A DNA stretch of 64,000 nt from Streptacidiphilus jeojiense. Its GTDB lineage: Bacteria; Actinomycetota; Actinomycetes; Streptomycetales; Streptomycetaceae. The DNA is taken from assembly GCF_000719095.1 (NCBI RefSeq), contig NZ_JOEH01000004.1, positions 372,001-436,000 of the forward strand, written 5' to 3'. This document shows positions 1 to 8,922 of this stretch, one piece after another; position 1 is the stretch's first letter; every line of letters starts with the position of its first letter. The notes under the pieces were generated by a model. That model made no database searches. It worked only from the letters and a program-made list of their open reading frames with translations, and was not told where the DNA came from. Both the position numbers and the translations under genes were made by a program.

Positions 1-2
1 GC

Positions 3-350
3 AACACCAGTTGGTCGCAGAGCAACATCACCCTGAAGAACCGCTACACCGTCACCGCGCTGGACGTGACGGTCACTCTGGCGGACACCCCCGGTCTCAG
101 CAGCACCGGTGCCTGGTCCACCGTCCCCGCCGCCGACCTCGACACCACGGTCACCAGCCGGAACGGCACCCTGGTCTACGAGTTCAAGCTCAAGCCGGGG
201 GCGACGCTGGCCCCGGGCAGCTATGTCTTCGCCGGGCAGTACAACCACGCGGCCGGCGGCCGCGACGCCGGCCAGGACACCTACCGGGCCACCGCCACGG
301 GCCACGGCTCCGGGGCCGAGGTCTACGGCAACTTCGCCGCCACCCACTAG
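3..350 (+). CDS. C-terminal part of a probable secreted carbohydrate-active protein (5' end outside window)
   Basis: The reading frame is open from the first bases of the window to a TAG stop at 348-350, giving about 115 residues with no start inside the window. The visible part is rich in Thr, Ser, Val and Ala, with alternating beta-strand-like segments and no Cys, as in the beta-sandwich modules that end many extracellular actinobacterial enzymes. It ends in a YNHAAGG...YGNFAATH stretch. The two genes downstream are secreted pectin-degrading enzymes, so this is probably the tail of another polysaccharide-degrading enzyme, for example a pectate lyase. That function is inferred from position only; the catalytic part is not in the window. 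Confidence 0.6.
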   Translation, partial: NTSWSQSNITLKNRYTVTALDVTVTLADTPGLSSTGAWSTVPAADLDTTVTSRNGTLVYEFKLKPGATLAPGSYVFAGQYNHAAGGRDAGQDTYRATATGHGSGAEVYGNFAATH

Positions 351-367
351 CGGGCCCTGCCTGGCCG

Positions 368-392
368 GTCGCGCAGTTCCCCGCGCCCCCAA
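368..392. repeat. Dispersed palindromic element, copy A (one arm)
   Basis: This gap holds one arm of the element found at five other places in the window: CGCGCAGTTCCCCGCGCCCC, here followed by CA. The partner arm (GGGGCGCGGGGAACTGCGCG) is missing, so this is a solo or decayed copy. It lies between the stop of the first gene and the start of the pectinesterase gene. No other feature is evident in the gap. Confidence 0.75.
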
Positions 393-509
393 CGGTGCTG
401 CAGGTGAAGGTTCTGTGAACGGGGCAACCTCTTCGCGCGGTCGGACCACTGGAGGTCAAGAGCGCTGCCTGCAGCGGCGCTGAAGCCGACCGTACGAAGG
501 GCCGACCCG

Positions 510-1607
510 GTGCCTGAGCCAGACCTCGACCGTGCCACCCCGCAGCAGCACCACCGCCGTTCCCGGACCACCCGCAGGCTGGTCGCCGCCGGCGCCGTGC
601 TGGCCGCCGTCGGCGGTGCGGCGGCGGTGCCGCTGTTCGCGGACGCGGCCTCGACCGCCACCCTCACGGTGGCCGCCGACGGCAGCGCCGAGTACACCAC
701 CGTGCAGGCGGCGGTGAACGCGGCCGCCGCCGGGGACACCATCAGCATCGCCAAGGGCACCTACCACGAGGTGGTCTCGGTCCCGGTCACCAAGACCGGA
801 CTGACCGTCAAGGGCGCCACCGGCAACCCCGAGGACGTGGTGATCACCTACGGCAACGCCTCCGGCACCCCCAAGTCGGACGGGACGACCTACGGCACCC
901 TGGGCAGCGCCACCGCGACCTTCGCCGCCGCCGGGGTGACGGTGGAGAACATCACCGTCACCAACTCCTTCAGCAAGGCCGCGAATCCCAGCATCACCGC
1001 GGGGCAGGCGGTGGCGCTCAACGCCGAGGGCGACCGGCAGGTCTACCGCAACGACCGCTTCCTGGGCCACCAGGACACCCTGCTGGCCTGGTCGCCCAGC
1101 GCCACCGCGCAGACCAGGCAGTACTTCTCCAACGTCTTCATCAAGGGCGACGTCGACTTCATCTTCGGCAACGCGACCGCCGTCTTCGACCACGCCAACA
1201 TCCAGGCCATCGACGACGGCGCGGCGGCCGGGGGCCTCAACGGCTTCCTCACCGCGGCGAACACCGACTCGTCGAAGACCTACGGCTTCCTCATCACCAA
1301 CAGCACGGTCTACAGCACCGCCGCCGCCAACACCTACTACCTGGGGCGGCCCTGGCACACCAACAGCACCGCGGTCGCCCAGGTGGTGGTCCGCAACACG
1401 GTGCTGCCCGCAGCGATCAAGGCGGCCACGCCGTGGACCGACATGAGCGGGTTCGCCTGGACCTCGGCCCGGTTCAAGTCCTACCTCAACACCGGTGCAG
1501 GATCCGGCAGTTACACCGGCAGCCCGCAGCTGACGGCGGCTCAGGCCGCCAACTACACGGCGGCCAGGTACCTGGCCGGGACCGACGGCTGGAACCCGAT
1601 CCAGTAG
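510..1607 (+). CDS. Secreted pectin methylesterase (CE8)
   Basis: This 365-residue protein should remove methyl esters from pectin outside the cell, releasing methanol and pectate for the polygalacturonase encoded next. The N-terminus has a twin-arginine-like signal (TTRRLVAAGAVLAAV around residues 20-34) and an Ala-rich cleavage region near 40-48. CE8 signatures are in order: GTYHE at 83-87, QAVAL at 166-170, HQDTLL at 187-192 with the catalytic Gln and Asp, GDVDFIFG at 213-220 with the nucleophilic Asp216, and LGRPW at 278-282 with the substrate-binding Arg. Length fits a single-domain esterase without a carbohydrate-binding module. The GTG start sits just upstream of the arginine-rich leader; no strong ribosome binding site is visible. 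Confidence 0.93.
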   Translation: MPEPDLDRATPQQHHRRSRTTRRLVAAGAVLAAVGGAAAVPLFADAASTATLTVAADGSAEYTTVQAAVNAAAAGDTISIAKGTYHEVVSVPVTKTGLTVKGATGNPEDVVITYGNASGTPKSDGTTYGTLGSATATFAAAGVTVENITVTNSFSKAANPSITAGQAVALNAEGDRQVYRNDRFLGHQDTLLAWSPSATAQTRQYFSNVFIKGDVDFIFGNATAVFDHANIQAIDDGAAAGGLNGFLTAANTDSSKTYGFLITNSTVYSTAAANTYYLGRPWHTNSTAVAQVVVRNTVLPAAIKAATPWTDMSGFAWTSARFKSYLNTGAGSGSYTGSPQLTAAQAANYTAARYLAGTDGWNPIQ

Positions 1608-1654
1608 TCGCAGCCCCTCCACCTTTCTCATCCCACTTTCTCCGAGGAACCCTC

Positions 1655-3121
1655 ATGCACCGCAAGAGCAAGCACACCAAGGCCCGTATCGCCGTCGCCA
1701 CCGGCGTCGTCGCGCTGGTGGGCGGCGGGCTGGTGGTGGCCAACGCCGGCGCCGCCACCACCGCAGTCCCGGCCGTGGCCACCGGCGACACCCGTACGGT
1801 GACCCAGCCGGTCCTGCCGAGCGGCACCTGCCAGACCCTCAGGTCCGGGCTCACCATGGCCAACGGCTTCTCCAGCACCGCGAACGAGACCACCCCGCCG
1901 GACACCGCGCGCATCCAGGCCGCGCTGGACGCCTGCAAGGGCACCGGCAAGAAGGTGGTGCTGGCGGCCACCGACTCCACCCACAAGGCGTTCCTGTCCG
2001 GGCCGGTCACGGTCCACGCGGGCGAGGTGCTGGTGATCAACGCGACGGTGACCCTGTACGGCTCGCTCAACGCCGCCAACTACCAGGTGAGCGGCAAGCC
2101 GACCTGCGGCACGCTGTCCAGCAGCGAGGGCGGCTGCAGTCCGCTGATCACCGTGAGCGGGGACGACGCCGGTATCGAGGGAGTCCAGAACTCGAGCGGT
2201 CAGCAGGGCCGGATCGACGGCCGCGGCGAGGACGACATCCTCGGCACCAGCACCACCTGGTGGGGGCTGGCCACGGCCGCGCAGGCGGCGGGCTCCAACC
2301 AGAACAACCCCCGGCTGGTCCAGATCAACAGCTCGGACAACTTCACGCTCTACGACATCGACCTGCTCAACGCCGCCAACTTCCACGTGGTCTTCAACGG
2401 CGGCGACGGCTTCACCGCCTGGGGCGTCCGGATCAAGACCCCGGCCACCGCCCGCAACACCGACGGCATCGACCCGGCCGGCGCCACCAATGTCACCATC
2501 GCCGACTCCTACATCCAGGACGGCGACGACGGCATCGCCATCAAGGGCGGCTCCAAGGCCAGCAGCAACATCACCGTCAAGGGCAACCACTTCTACGGCA
2601 CCCACGGCATCTCCATCGGCTCGGAGACCTACAGCGGCGTCAGCAACGTCCTGGTCTCCGGCAACACCGTCACCGGCACCGACAGCGCGGGCAACGTCAG
2701 CTTCAGCAGCACCGGGCTGCGGATCAAGTCCTCGGCGGCCAGCGGCGGCACCGTCTCCAAGGTCACCTACACCTCCAACTGCCTGACCGCGGTGAAGGCC
2801 CCGCTGGTCTTTGACACCCACTACTCCTCCGGCACCGGCTCCTACACCCCGTACTTCACCGACATCGTCGTCAACGGCCTGAAGTCCACCAGCTCGGTCA
2901 GCGGCGCCAAGTCCACCCTGGTCGGCCTGAACGCCTCCCACCCGCTGGGCCTGACCCTGGAGAACGTCAGCCTGGACACCACCGCCGCCACCGCCTCCTA
3001 CGCGGCGGTCGGCCTCTACAACAGCAACCTCAGCCCCACCGGCACCGGCGTGAGCACCAGCACGGTGGCCGGCTCAGGCTCGGTCCCCAGCTGCACCTTC
3101 CCCAGCTACCCGACGCTCTGA
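1655..3121 (+). CDS. Secreted polygalacturonase (GH28)
   Basis: The product (488 residues) should hydrolyse alpha-1,4 bonds of polygalacturonate and so act after the preceding esterase. The ATG at 1655 is preceded by GAGGA at 1644-1648, six bases away, and is preferred to in-frame starts further upstream that overlap the esterase gene. Residues 1-35 form a signal peptide with a basic start, a Val/Gly-rich core and an Ala-x-Ala end. GH28 motifs are present: NTDGID at 268-273, DGDDGIAIK at 289-297 with the paired catalytic Asp residues, THGISIGS at 316-323 (the family usually has GHG, so the first Gly is changed) and RIK at 356-358. Its 3' end overlaps the convergent DUF3097 gene by 16 bases. 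Confidence 0.93.
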   Translation: MHRKSKHTKARIAVATGVVALVGGGLVVANAGAATTAVPAVATGDTRTVTQPVLPSGTCQTLRSGLTMANGFSSTANETTPPDTARIQAALDACKGTGKKVVLAATDSTHKAFLSGPVTVHAGEVLVINATVTLYGSLNAANYQVSGKPTCGTLSSSEGGCSPLITVSGDDAGIEGVQNSSGQQGRIDGRGEDDILGTSTTWWGLATAAQAAGSNQNNPRLVQINSSDNFTLYDIDLLNAANFHVVFNGGDGFTAWGVRIKTPATARNTDGIDPAGATNVTIADSYIQDGDDGIAIKGGSKASSNITVKGNHFYGTHGISIGSETYSGVSNVLVSGNTVTGTDSAGNVSFSSTGLRIKSSAASGGTVSKVTYTSNCLTAVKAPLVFDTHYSSGTGSYTPYFTDIVVNGLKSTSSVSGAKSTLVGLNASHPLGLTLENVSLDTTAATASYAAVGLYNSNLSPTGTGVSTSTVAGSGSVPSCTFPSYPTL

Positions 3122-3939
3122 CCGTCCGTCACGAAGTCGATCAGCTCCTCGACCCGGCCCAGCAGGGCCGGGTCGAGGTCCCTGAAGGAGTCCACCGAGG
3201 CGAGGATGCGCTTCCAGGCGGCGGGGGTGTCCACCGGCCAGCCGAGGCGGCGGCAGACGCCCTCCTTCCACTCCTCGCCGCGGGGGACGTCGGGCCAGGC
3301 CGCGATGCCCACCGAGGAGGGCTTCACGGCCGCCCAGACGTCGATGTAGGGGTGGCCGACCACCAGCACGTCGGCGCCGCCGACCTGTGCCGCGATCCGG
3401 GACTCCTTGCTGCCCGGGACCAGGTGGTCCACCAGCACGCCCAGCCGCCGCCCCGGTTCCGGCGCGAACTCGGCGACGATGGCCGGGAGGTCGTCGATGC
3501 CCTCCAGGTACTCCACCACCACGCCCTCGATCCGCAGGTCGTCGCCCCAGACCCGCTCGACCAGTTCGGCGTCGTGGCGCCCCTCGACGTAGATCCGGCT
3601 GGGCAGCGCCACCCGGGCCCGCGCGCCCTGGACCGCCACCGACCCCGAGGCGGTGCGGGCCGGGGCGACCGGCACCGGTGCGGCGACCGATCCCGGGCGC
3701 ACCAGGGTGACCGGCTTGCCGTCCACCAGGAAGCCGCTCGGGGTCATCGGGAAGACCCGCAGCCTGCGGTGCCGGTCCTCGAGTGTCACGGTGAAGCCCT
3801 CGGCGGTCTTCTCGCAGCGCACCACGGCGCCGCAGAAACCGGTCACCACCTCCTCCACCACCAGGTCCCGCTCGGCGGGCAGCTCGGGGGCCGGGGTGGA
3901 GCGCTTCCAGGGCGGGGTCAGATCGTAGGTCCGGGTCAC
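3106..3939 (-). CDS. DUF3097 family protein
   Basis: This 277-residue soluble protein matches the actinobacterial DUF3097 family, whose function is not known. The start is a GTG whose last bases overlap the TGA of the upstream pspAB gene (GTGA at 3936-3939), so translation is probably coupled. The sequence begins with a short Pro/Trp motif (TYDLTPPWKRS), and a central part contains YVEGRHDAELVERVWGDDLR, a TOPRIM-like pattern with conserved acidic residues, followed by LVDHLVPGSKESRIA and VGHPYIDVW. The TOPRIM resemblance is my reading of the pattern. Family assignment is firm; biochemical role is not. The 3' end overlaps the convergent polygalacturonase gene by 16 bases. Confidence 0.85.
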   Translation of the reverse strand: MTRTYDLTPPWKRSTPAPELPAERDLVVEEVVTGFCGAVVRCEKTAEGFTVTLEDRHRRLRVFPMTPSGFLVDGKPVTLVRPGSVAAPVPVAPARTASGSVAVQGARARVALPSRIYVEGRHDAELVERVWGDDLRIEGVVVEYLEGIDDLPAIVAEFAPEPGRRLGVLVDHLVPGSKESRIAAQVGGADVLVVGHPYIDVWAAVKPSSVGIAAWPDVPRGEEWKEGVCRRLGWPVDTPAAWKRILASVDSFRDLDPALLGRVEELIDFVTDGQSVG

Positions 3940-4520
3940 AGGCCGGGCGCTCCCCAGACCGGGAACCAGCGGGTCAGGTCCTGCTCGACCCGCAGGTCGT
4001 TGCCGAGCATCGCCTTGATCTCCAGCTCCAGCGCGTTGTCCCGCCGCTCCCCGCCGCCGGGCTTCGGGGCGAAGGGGTAGAAGCTGCCGCGCTTGTAGAT
4101 GTAGACCAGCGCCAGCGGACGCTGCTGGGCGTCGGTGAAGTTCACCAGCGAGCAGAGCAGCTGCGGGCCGAAGCCGGTGCTCTCCAGCGCCGAGTTGATC
4201 GCATGGACGTCGTTGACCAGCGAGACGATGTCCTCGGCGGGCTGACGGGCGGTCATCCAGGAGTAGCCGTAGGAGTCCCGGCTGGACTCGATGGCGATGC
4301 CGCCGCGCTCCACGTCCGCGTCCAGCAGTGCCTGCACGTCCTGCTGGACCTGGGCGAAGGCGCCACCCTCCACGGAGGCGAAGCAGACCGAGCCGACGCC
4401 GGTGGGCTTGAAGCCGGCCGCCGCCTCCAGGGTGATCGCGGCCGAGGGCAGCCCGAACAGCTGGTCGAGGTCCGGCTTGACGGGCTTGGTGCGGCCGAGC
4501 AGGGCGTCCAGGAAGCCCAT
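3936..4520 (-). CDS. pspAB: PspA-associated protein PspAB
   Basis: This protein of 194 residues resembles PspAB, a small actinobacterial protein named for its genetic association with the phage-shock/membrane-stress protein PspA. It begins MGFLDALLGRTKPVKPDLDQ and has no transmembrane segment or signal peptide, so it should be cytoplasmic or peripherally bound to the membrane. The ATG is preceded by GGAG on the minus strand about six bases away. It lies between htpX (upstream) and the DUF3097 gene (downstream, 4-base overlap), which suggests one operon for membrane protein quality control. Its molecular activity is unknown. Confidence 0.85.
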   Translation of the reverse strand: MGFLDALLGRTKPVKPDLDQLFGLPSAAITLEAAAGFKPTGVGSVCFASVEGGAFAQVQQDVQALLDADVERGGIAIESSRDSYGYSWMTARQPAEDIVSLVNDVHAINSALESTGFGPQLLCSLVNFTDAQQRPLALVYIYKRGSFYPFAPKPGGGERRDNALELEIKAMLGNDLRVEQDLTRWFPVWGAPGL

Positions 4521-4531
4521 GGGTTCGCTCC

Positions 4532-4561
4532 TCAGAGGGCAGGTGATCAGAGGGCAGGTGA
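4532..4561. repeat. 15-bp tandem repeat (2 copies) in the pspAB leader
   Basis: The unit TCAGAGGGCAGGTGA is repeated exactly, at 4532-4546 and 4547-4561, in the short gap between htpX and pspAB. On the transcribed minus strand it lies immediately upstream of the pspAB ribosome binding site. The period of 15 matches the short tandem repeats upstream of the Lrp-type gene and of zur. Confidence 0.9.
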
Positions 4562-4586
4562 CTCAGACAGCAGATGAAGGGCGGGG

Positions 4587-5507
4587 TTACTGACGGCCCA
4601 GCTCGGCGCTGATCCGGCCGAGCTGCTCCAGCCGCTTCTCCAGCGAGGGGTGGGTGGAGAAGGCCTGGCTGGCGACCTGGCGGGCGGAGACCGCCGGGGC
4701 GAAGTAGAAGGCGTTGAAGGGCTGGGCCCGGCGCAGGTCCTGGGTGGGGATGGCCGCCATCTGCCCGCTGACCTTGGTGAGCGCCGAGGCCAGCGCCGAG
4801 GGCCGGCCGGTCAGCAGCGCGGCCGAGCGGTCGGCGGAGAGCTCGCGGTAGCGGGAGAGCAGCCGGGTCAGCAGGAAGCTGATGGTGTAGACGACGGCGC
4901 TGACGCCGATGACGATCAGGGCCGCCACCGCCGTGTTGTCGCCGTCGCGGTCGTCGCGGCTGCTGAAGCCGCCGAACATGCCGAACTGCAGTCCGACCCG
5001 GGTGATGATGCCGGCCAGCACGCCCAGGAAGCCGGCGATGGTCATCACCGCGACGTCCTTGTGCGCGACGTGCGACATCTCGTGCGCCAGCACGCCCTCC
5101 AGCTCCTCCGGCTCCAGCCGGCGCAGCAGACCGGTGGTCACGCACACCACCGCGTTCTTCTCGTTGCGTCCGGTGGCGAAGGCATTGGGGATGTCACTCT
5201 GCGCGACCGCGACCTTGGGCTTCTGCATGTCCGCCAGGGCGCAGAGCCGGTCCACCGTGCCGTGCAGCTCCGGGTACTCCTGGGCGGAGACCTCGCGGGC
5301 GCCCATGCTGAAGGCCGCGATCTTGTCGCTGAACCAGAACTGGGCGATGAACAGGCCGCCGGCGATGATCACCACGAACGGCCAGGCGCCCTTCAGCAGC
5401 ACGATCAGTGCGCCCACGAACACCACGTACAGCAGGCCGATGAAGAACATCGTCATCAGCATCCGGCTCGTCAGTCCGCGGTCCGGTGCGAAGCGTGTCC
5501 TGGCCAT
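4587..5507 (-). CDS. htpX: Membrane zinc metalloprotease HtpX (M48)
   Basis: HtpX is an integral membrane protease that degrades damaged membrane proteins. The 306-residue product has two N-terminal membrane segments (about 15-38 and 42-60) and two more around 155-175 and 193-215. The zinc site HEMSH is at 142-146, and the third ligand is in RELSAD at 221-226. A hydrophilic Asp/Arg-rich loop (SSRDDRDGDN, 182-191) separates the second membrane pair. The ATG is preceded by a strong GAGGAGGGG ribosome binding site. It heads the minus-strand group htpX-pspAB-DUF3097 and is divergent from the heat-shock genes hrcA-dnaJ2, which fits a common stress theme. Confidence 0.95.
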   Translation of the reverse strand: MARTRFAPDRGLTSRMLMTMFFIGLLYVVFVGALIVLLKGAWPFVVIIAGGLFIAQFWFSDKIAAFSMGAREVSAQEYPELHGTVDRLCALADMQKPKVAVAQSDIPNAFATGRNEKNAVVCVTTGLLRRLEPEELEGVLAHEMSHVAHKDVAVMTIAGFLGVLAGIITRVGLQFGMFGGFSSRDDRDGDNTAVAALIVIGVSAVVYTISFLLTRLLSRYRELSADRSAALLTGRPSALASALTKVSGQMAAIPTQDLRRAQPFNAFYFAPAVSARQVASQAFSTHPSLEKRLEQLGRISAELGRQ

Positions 5508-5632
5508 GGCCCCTCCTCGAAAATGTGCGTGCTACCCAATTCTGCCCTGTTCGGGCCTACCAACAGGTACGTACGGGACGGCCCAGGCGTTCCGGTCGCG
5601 TACCCTCGCGCCTTACACTGGCCGCACAGCTC

Positions 5633-5659
5633 TTGGCACTCATTCATCCAGAGTGCCAG
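5633..5659. promoter_or_regulatory. CIRCE operator (HrcA binding site)
   Basis: The sequence reads TTGGCACTC, nine bases, then GAGTGCCAG. The CIRCE consensus is TTAGCACTC-N9-GAGTGCTAA, so the site keeps the spacing and most arm bases; the two arms pair at eight of nine positions. It lies 63 bases upstream of hrcA, just downstream of a possible promoter (TTCCGG at 5590-5595, TACACT at 5614-5619, 18 bases apart), so bound HrcA would block transcription of hrcA-dnaJ2. The promoter assignment is tentative; the operator is clear. Confidence 0.9.
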
Positions 5660-5721
5660 TTCTGGCCAGAGTGTTCGGCCCGGCGCCCGGCAGGACCGGT
5701 AGGGAGTGAGGTGCGTGCCCC

Positions 5722-6753
5722 GTGCTTGAGGAGCGCAAGCTCGACGACCGCAAGCTGGCGGTTCTGCGTGCCATCGTCCAGGACTACGTCGGCACCGAGG
5801 AGCCGGTCGGCTCCAAAGCCTTGGTGGAACGCCACAACCTCGGCGTGTCGCCGGCCACGGTGCGTAACGACATGGCGACGCTGGAGGACGAGGGCTACAT
5901 CCACCAGCCGCACACCAGTGCGGGCCGGGTGCCCACCGACAAGGGCTACCGGCTCTTCGTCGACCGGCTCACCGAGGTGAAGCCGATGTCCGGGGCCGAG
6001 CGCCGGGCGATCGGCAGCTTCCTGGACCACGCCGTCGACCTGGACGACGTGGTGGCCCGCACGGTCCGGCTGCTGGCGCAGCTGACCCGGCAGGTCGCGG
6101 TGGTGCAGTACCCCTCGCTGTCCCGGTCCACGGTCCGCCACGTCGAACTGGTCGCGCTGACGCCGACCCGGCTGATGCTGGTGCTGATCACCGACACCGG
6201 ACGGGTGGAGCAGCGGCTCATCGACTGCCCCACTGCGGTCGGCGAGACCGTCCTCGCGGATCTTCGCTCCCGGCTGAACACCAGGGCCGGCGGGCAGCGC
6301 TTCGTCGAGGTGCCGACGCTGCTCCAGGACCTGCCCGAGAGCTTCGAACGGGAGGACCGGGGCGCGGTCACGGCCGTCCTCAGCACCCTGTTCGAGGCGC
6401 TGGCCGAGCAGACCGAGGAGCGGGTCGTGATCGGCGGCTCGGCCAACCTGACCCGCTTCCCGCACGACTTCCCGCTCACCATCGCCCCGGTACTGGAGGC
6501 GCTGGAGGAGCAGGTGGTCCTGCTGAAGCTGCTCGGCGAGACCGGCGACGCGGGCATGATGGTTCGGATCGGTCACGAGAACGCCTACGAAGGGCTGAAT
6601 TCCACGTCGGTCGTGTCGGTGGGCTACGGTTCGGGCGACGAGACCGTCGCCAAACTGGGCGTGGTCGGACCGACGCGGATGGACTACCCGGGCACGATGG
6701 GCGCCGTCCGGGCCGTTGCACGATACGTCGGTCAGATCCTGGCTGCGTCCTAG
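5722..6753 (+). CDS. hrcA: Heat-inducible transcription repressor HrcA
   Basis: HrcA represses chaperone genes by binding CIRCE and loses DNA binding when GroEL is occupied by unfolded protein. The product has 343 residues, the usual length. An N-terminal winged helix domain covers about 1-75 ([16 protein letters not shown], then [18 protein letters not shown]), followed by the family signature [18 protein letters not shown] at 64-81. The start is GTG at 5722 with GGGAGTGAG upstream. A CIRCE site precedes the gene and dnaJ2 follows after 44 bases, so autoregulation of the operon is expected. Confidence 0.97.
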   Translation: MLEERKLDDRKLAVLRAIVQDYVGTEEPVGSKALVERHNLGVSPATVRNDMATLEDEGYIHQPHTSAGRVPTDKGYRLFVDRLTEVKPMSGAERRAIGSFLDHAVDLDDVVARTVRLLAQLTRQVAVVQYPSLSRSTVRHVELVALTPTRLMLVLITDTGRVEQRLIDCPTAVGETVLADLRSRLNTRAGGQRFVEVPTLLQDLPESFEREDRGAVTAVLSTLFEALAEQTEERVVIGGSANLTRFPHDFPLTIAPVLEALEEQVVLLKLLGETGDAGMMVRIGHENAYEGLNSTSVVSVGYGSGDETVAKLGVVGPTRMDYPGTMGAVRAVARYVGQILAAS

Positions 6754-6797
6754 CAGTCCTCTGGACCCCTCGAAACGGAAACAAGCGGAGCATTTTG

Positions 6798-7943
6798 GTG
6801 GCCACGGACTACTACGCGGTACTCGGCGTCCGGCGTGACGCGGGTCAGGACGAGATCAAGAAGGCGTTCCGCCGGCTGGCGCGCGAGCTCCACCCGGACG
6901 TCAACCCCGACCCGAAGACGCAGGAGCGGTTCAAGGAGATCAACGCCGCCTACGAGGTCCTCTCCGACCCCAACAAGCGGCAGGTCTACGACCTGGGCGG
7001 GGACCCGCTCTCGGCGAGCGGCGGCGGCGCGGGCCCCGGCGGCTTCGGTGCGGGCGCGGGCTTCGGCTTCAGCGACATCATGGACGCCTTCTTCGGCGCG
7101 TCCGGGGGCCAGCGCGGGCCGCGCTCGCGCACCCGGCGCGGCCAGGACGCGATGATCCGGATCGACATCGACCTCGAAGAGGCCGCGTTCGGCACCACCA
7201 AGGACATCCAGGTCGACACCGCCGTCGTCTGCACCACCTGCAACGGCGAGGGCGCCGCCCCGGGCACCTCCGCGCAGACCTGCGACATGTGCCGCGGCCG
7301 CGGCGAGGTGTCCCAGGTCACCCGGTCCTTCCTGGGCCAGGTCATGACCTCCCGCCCGTGCCCGCAGTGCCAGGGCTTCGGCACCGTGGTGCCCACCCCC
7401 TGCCCGGAGTGCGCCGGTGACGGCCGGGTCCGCGCCCGGCGCACGCTGACCGTGAAGATCCCGGCCGGTGTCGACAACGGCACCCGGATCCAGCTGGCCG
7501 GCGAGGGCGAGGTCGGCCCCGGCGGCGGCCCGGCCGGCGACCTCTACGTGGAGATCAGCGAGAACGCCCACTCCACCTTCCAGCGCCGCGGCGACGACCT
7601 GCACTGCACGGTCACCCTGCCGATGACGGCGGCGTCGCTCGGCACCAAGGTCCCGCTGGAGACCCTGGACGGCACCGTCGAGATCGACGTCCGCCCCGGC
7701 ACCCAGTCAGGACAGTCCATCCCGCTGCACGGACGCGGCATCACCCACCTGCGCGGCGGTGGGCGCGGCGACCTGATAGTGCACGTCGAGGTGCAGACGC
7801 CCAGCAAGCTCGACCCCGAGCAGGAGGAGCTGCTGCGGCGGCTGGCCAAGCTGCGCGGCGAGGAGCGCCCCTCGGGGACCTTCGCACCCGGGCAGCAGGG
7901 CCTGTTCTCCCGTCTGAAGGACGCCTTCAACGGTCGCTCCTGA
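6798..7943 (+). CDS. dnaJ2: Molecular chaperone DnaJ (second DnaJ, HrcA operon type)
   Basis: This is the DnaK co-chaperone, which binds unfolded proteins and stimulates DnaK ATPase. With GTG at 6798 (GCGGAG seven bases upstream) the protein has 381 residues; a TTG codon directly before it is a less likely start. The J domain is at about 3-68 with HPD at 32-34. A Gly/Phe-rich linker covers 67-105. Four zinc repeats follow: CTTCNGEG 145-152, CDMCRGRG 162-169, CPQCQGFG 188-195 and CPECAGDG 202-209. The substrate-binding C-terminal domain completes it, so this is a full type I DnaJ. It sits directly behind hrcA, the arrangement of dnaJ2 in Streptomyces. Confidence 0.97.
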   Translation: MATDYYAVLGVRRDAGQDEIKKAFRRLARELHPDVNPDPKTQERFKEINAAYEVLSDPNKRQVYDLGGDPLSASGGGAGPGGFGAGAGFGFSDIMDAFFGASGGQRGPRSRTRRGQDAMIRIDIDLEEAAFGTTKDIQVDTAVVCTTCNGEGAAPGTSAQTCDMCRGRGEVSQVTRSFLGQVMTSRPCPQCQGFGTVVPTPCPECAGDGRVRARRTLTVKIPAGVDNGTRIQLAGEGEVGPGGGPAGDLYVEISENAHSTFQRRGDDLHCTVTLPMTAASLGTKVPLETLDGTVEIDVRPGTQSGQSIPLHGRGITHLRGGGRGDLIVHVEVQTPSKLDPEQEELLRRLAKLRGEERPSGTFAPGQQGLFSRLKDAFNGRS

Positions 7944-7977
7944 GCGCCCGTCAGTACAGCAGTGGAGTAGGTACGGC

Positions 7978-8721
7978 ATGACAGCCCCGGTGTTCGTCGT
8001 CGACAGCGCGCAGCTCGCCCCGGTCGGGGCGGTGGTGCGGCTGGACGGCCCCGAGGGCCGTCATGCCGTCGCCGTCCGCAGGCTCGCCGTCGGCGAGCCG
8101 GTGGTGCTGGCGGACGGCGCGGGAGCGGCCGTCTCCGGCTCCGTGGTCGGCGTGGTCGGCAAGGACGTGCTGGAGGTCCGGGTCGACGCGCTGCTGGCCG
8201 AGCCCGAGCCGGCGGTGCGGGTCGTGGTGGTCCAGGCCCTGCCCAAGGGGGACCGCGGGGAGCTGGCGGTCGAGCTGATGACCGAGGCCGGCGTGGACGA
8301 GGTGGTGCCCTGGGCGGCCTCGCGCTGCATCACCCAGTGGAAGGGCGAGCGCGGGGCCAAGGCGCTGGCCAAGTGGCGCGCCACCGCGAGGGAGGCCGGC
8401 AAGCAGTCCCGCCGGCTGCGGTTCCCGGTGGTCCGCGACCCGATGACCACCCGTCAGTTGGCCGGACTCCTCTCCGGGGCGGCGCTGGCCGCGGTGCTCC
8501 ACGAGGAGGGATCGTTGCCGCTGGCCACTGCGGAGCTCCCCGTCAAGGGCGACATCGTCCTCGTCGTCGGCCCGGAGGGTGGCGTCTCGCCGGACGAACT
8601 CGCCCAGTTCGCGGCTGCCGGCGCGGCCCCTTACCGCCTGGGCCCGTCCGTGCTCCGCACGTCCACGGCGGGCGTGGCGGCAGGCTCCGTGCTGTTGGCC
8701 CGTACAGGGCGCTGGGGCTGA
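7978..8721 (+). CDS. rsmE: 16S rRNA m3U1498 methyltransferase RsmE
   Basis: RsmE methylates N3 of U1498 in 16S rRNA in assembled 30S subunits. The 247-residue product has an N-terminal PUA-like RNA-binding domain (about 1-75) and a C-terminal SPOUT methyltransferase domain with knotted SAM-binding loops VGPEGG (197-202) and LRTSTA (226-231), plus KQSRR at 142-146. The ATG has GGAGTAGG upstream. It follows dnaJ2 by 34 bases and is the usual third gene of this operon. A palindromic element behind it may end transcription. Confidence 0.96.
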   Translation: MTAPVFVVDSAQLAPVGAVVRLDGPEGRHAVAVRRLAVGEPVVLADGAGAAVSGSVVGVVGKDVLEVRVDALLAEPEPAVRVVVVQALPKGDRGELAVELMTEAGVDEVVPWAASRCITQWKGERGAKALAKWRATAREAGKQSRRLRFPVVRDPMTTRQLAGLLSGAALAAVLHEEGSLPLATAELPVKGDIVLVVGPEGGVSPDELAQFAAAGAAPYRLGPSVLRTSTAGVAAGSVLLARTGRWG

Positions 8722-8755
8722 CGTCCTTGCTTGGCTGCGGACCGTAGCTGGCTTG

Positions 8756-8843
8756 TCGCGCAGTTCCCCGCGCCCCCAGGTGGGTGCAACTGACCCACAG
8801 CCGTTCAGTTGCAGCCCCCTTAGGGGCGCGGGGAACTGCGCGA
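8756..8843. repeat. Dispersed palindromic element, copy B (complete)
   Basis: Two perfectly complementary 21-base arms lie at 8756-8776 and 8823-8843; the core of the left arm is CGCGCAGTTCCCCGCGCCCC. Inside them is a second perfect pair, TGCAACTGA (8785-8793) and TCAGTTGCA (8805-8813). The RNA would fold into a long two-part hairpin behind rsmE. It could act as a terminator or an mRNA 3'-end stabiliser, but there is no U tract. Confidence 0.92.
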
Positions 8844-8922
8844 GAACCCCGCTCCCAGCCGCACGTATCGCCGTCAGCCAAAACCTTGCCCCACTGTTCG
8901 GGGTGACAGCTAAGGTGACCGC

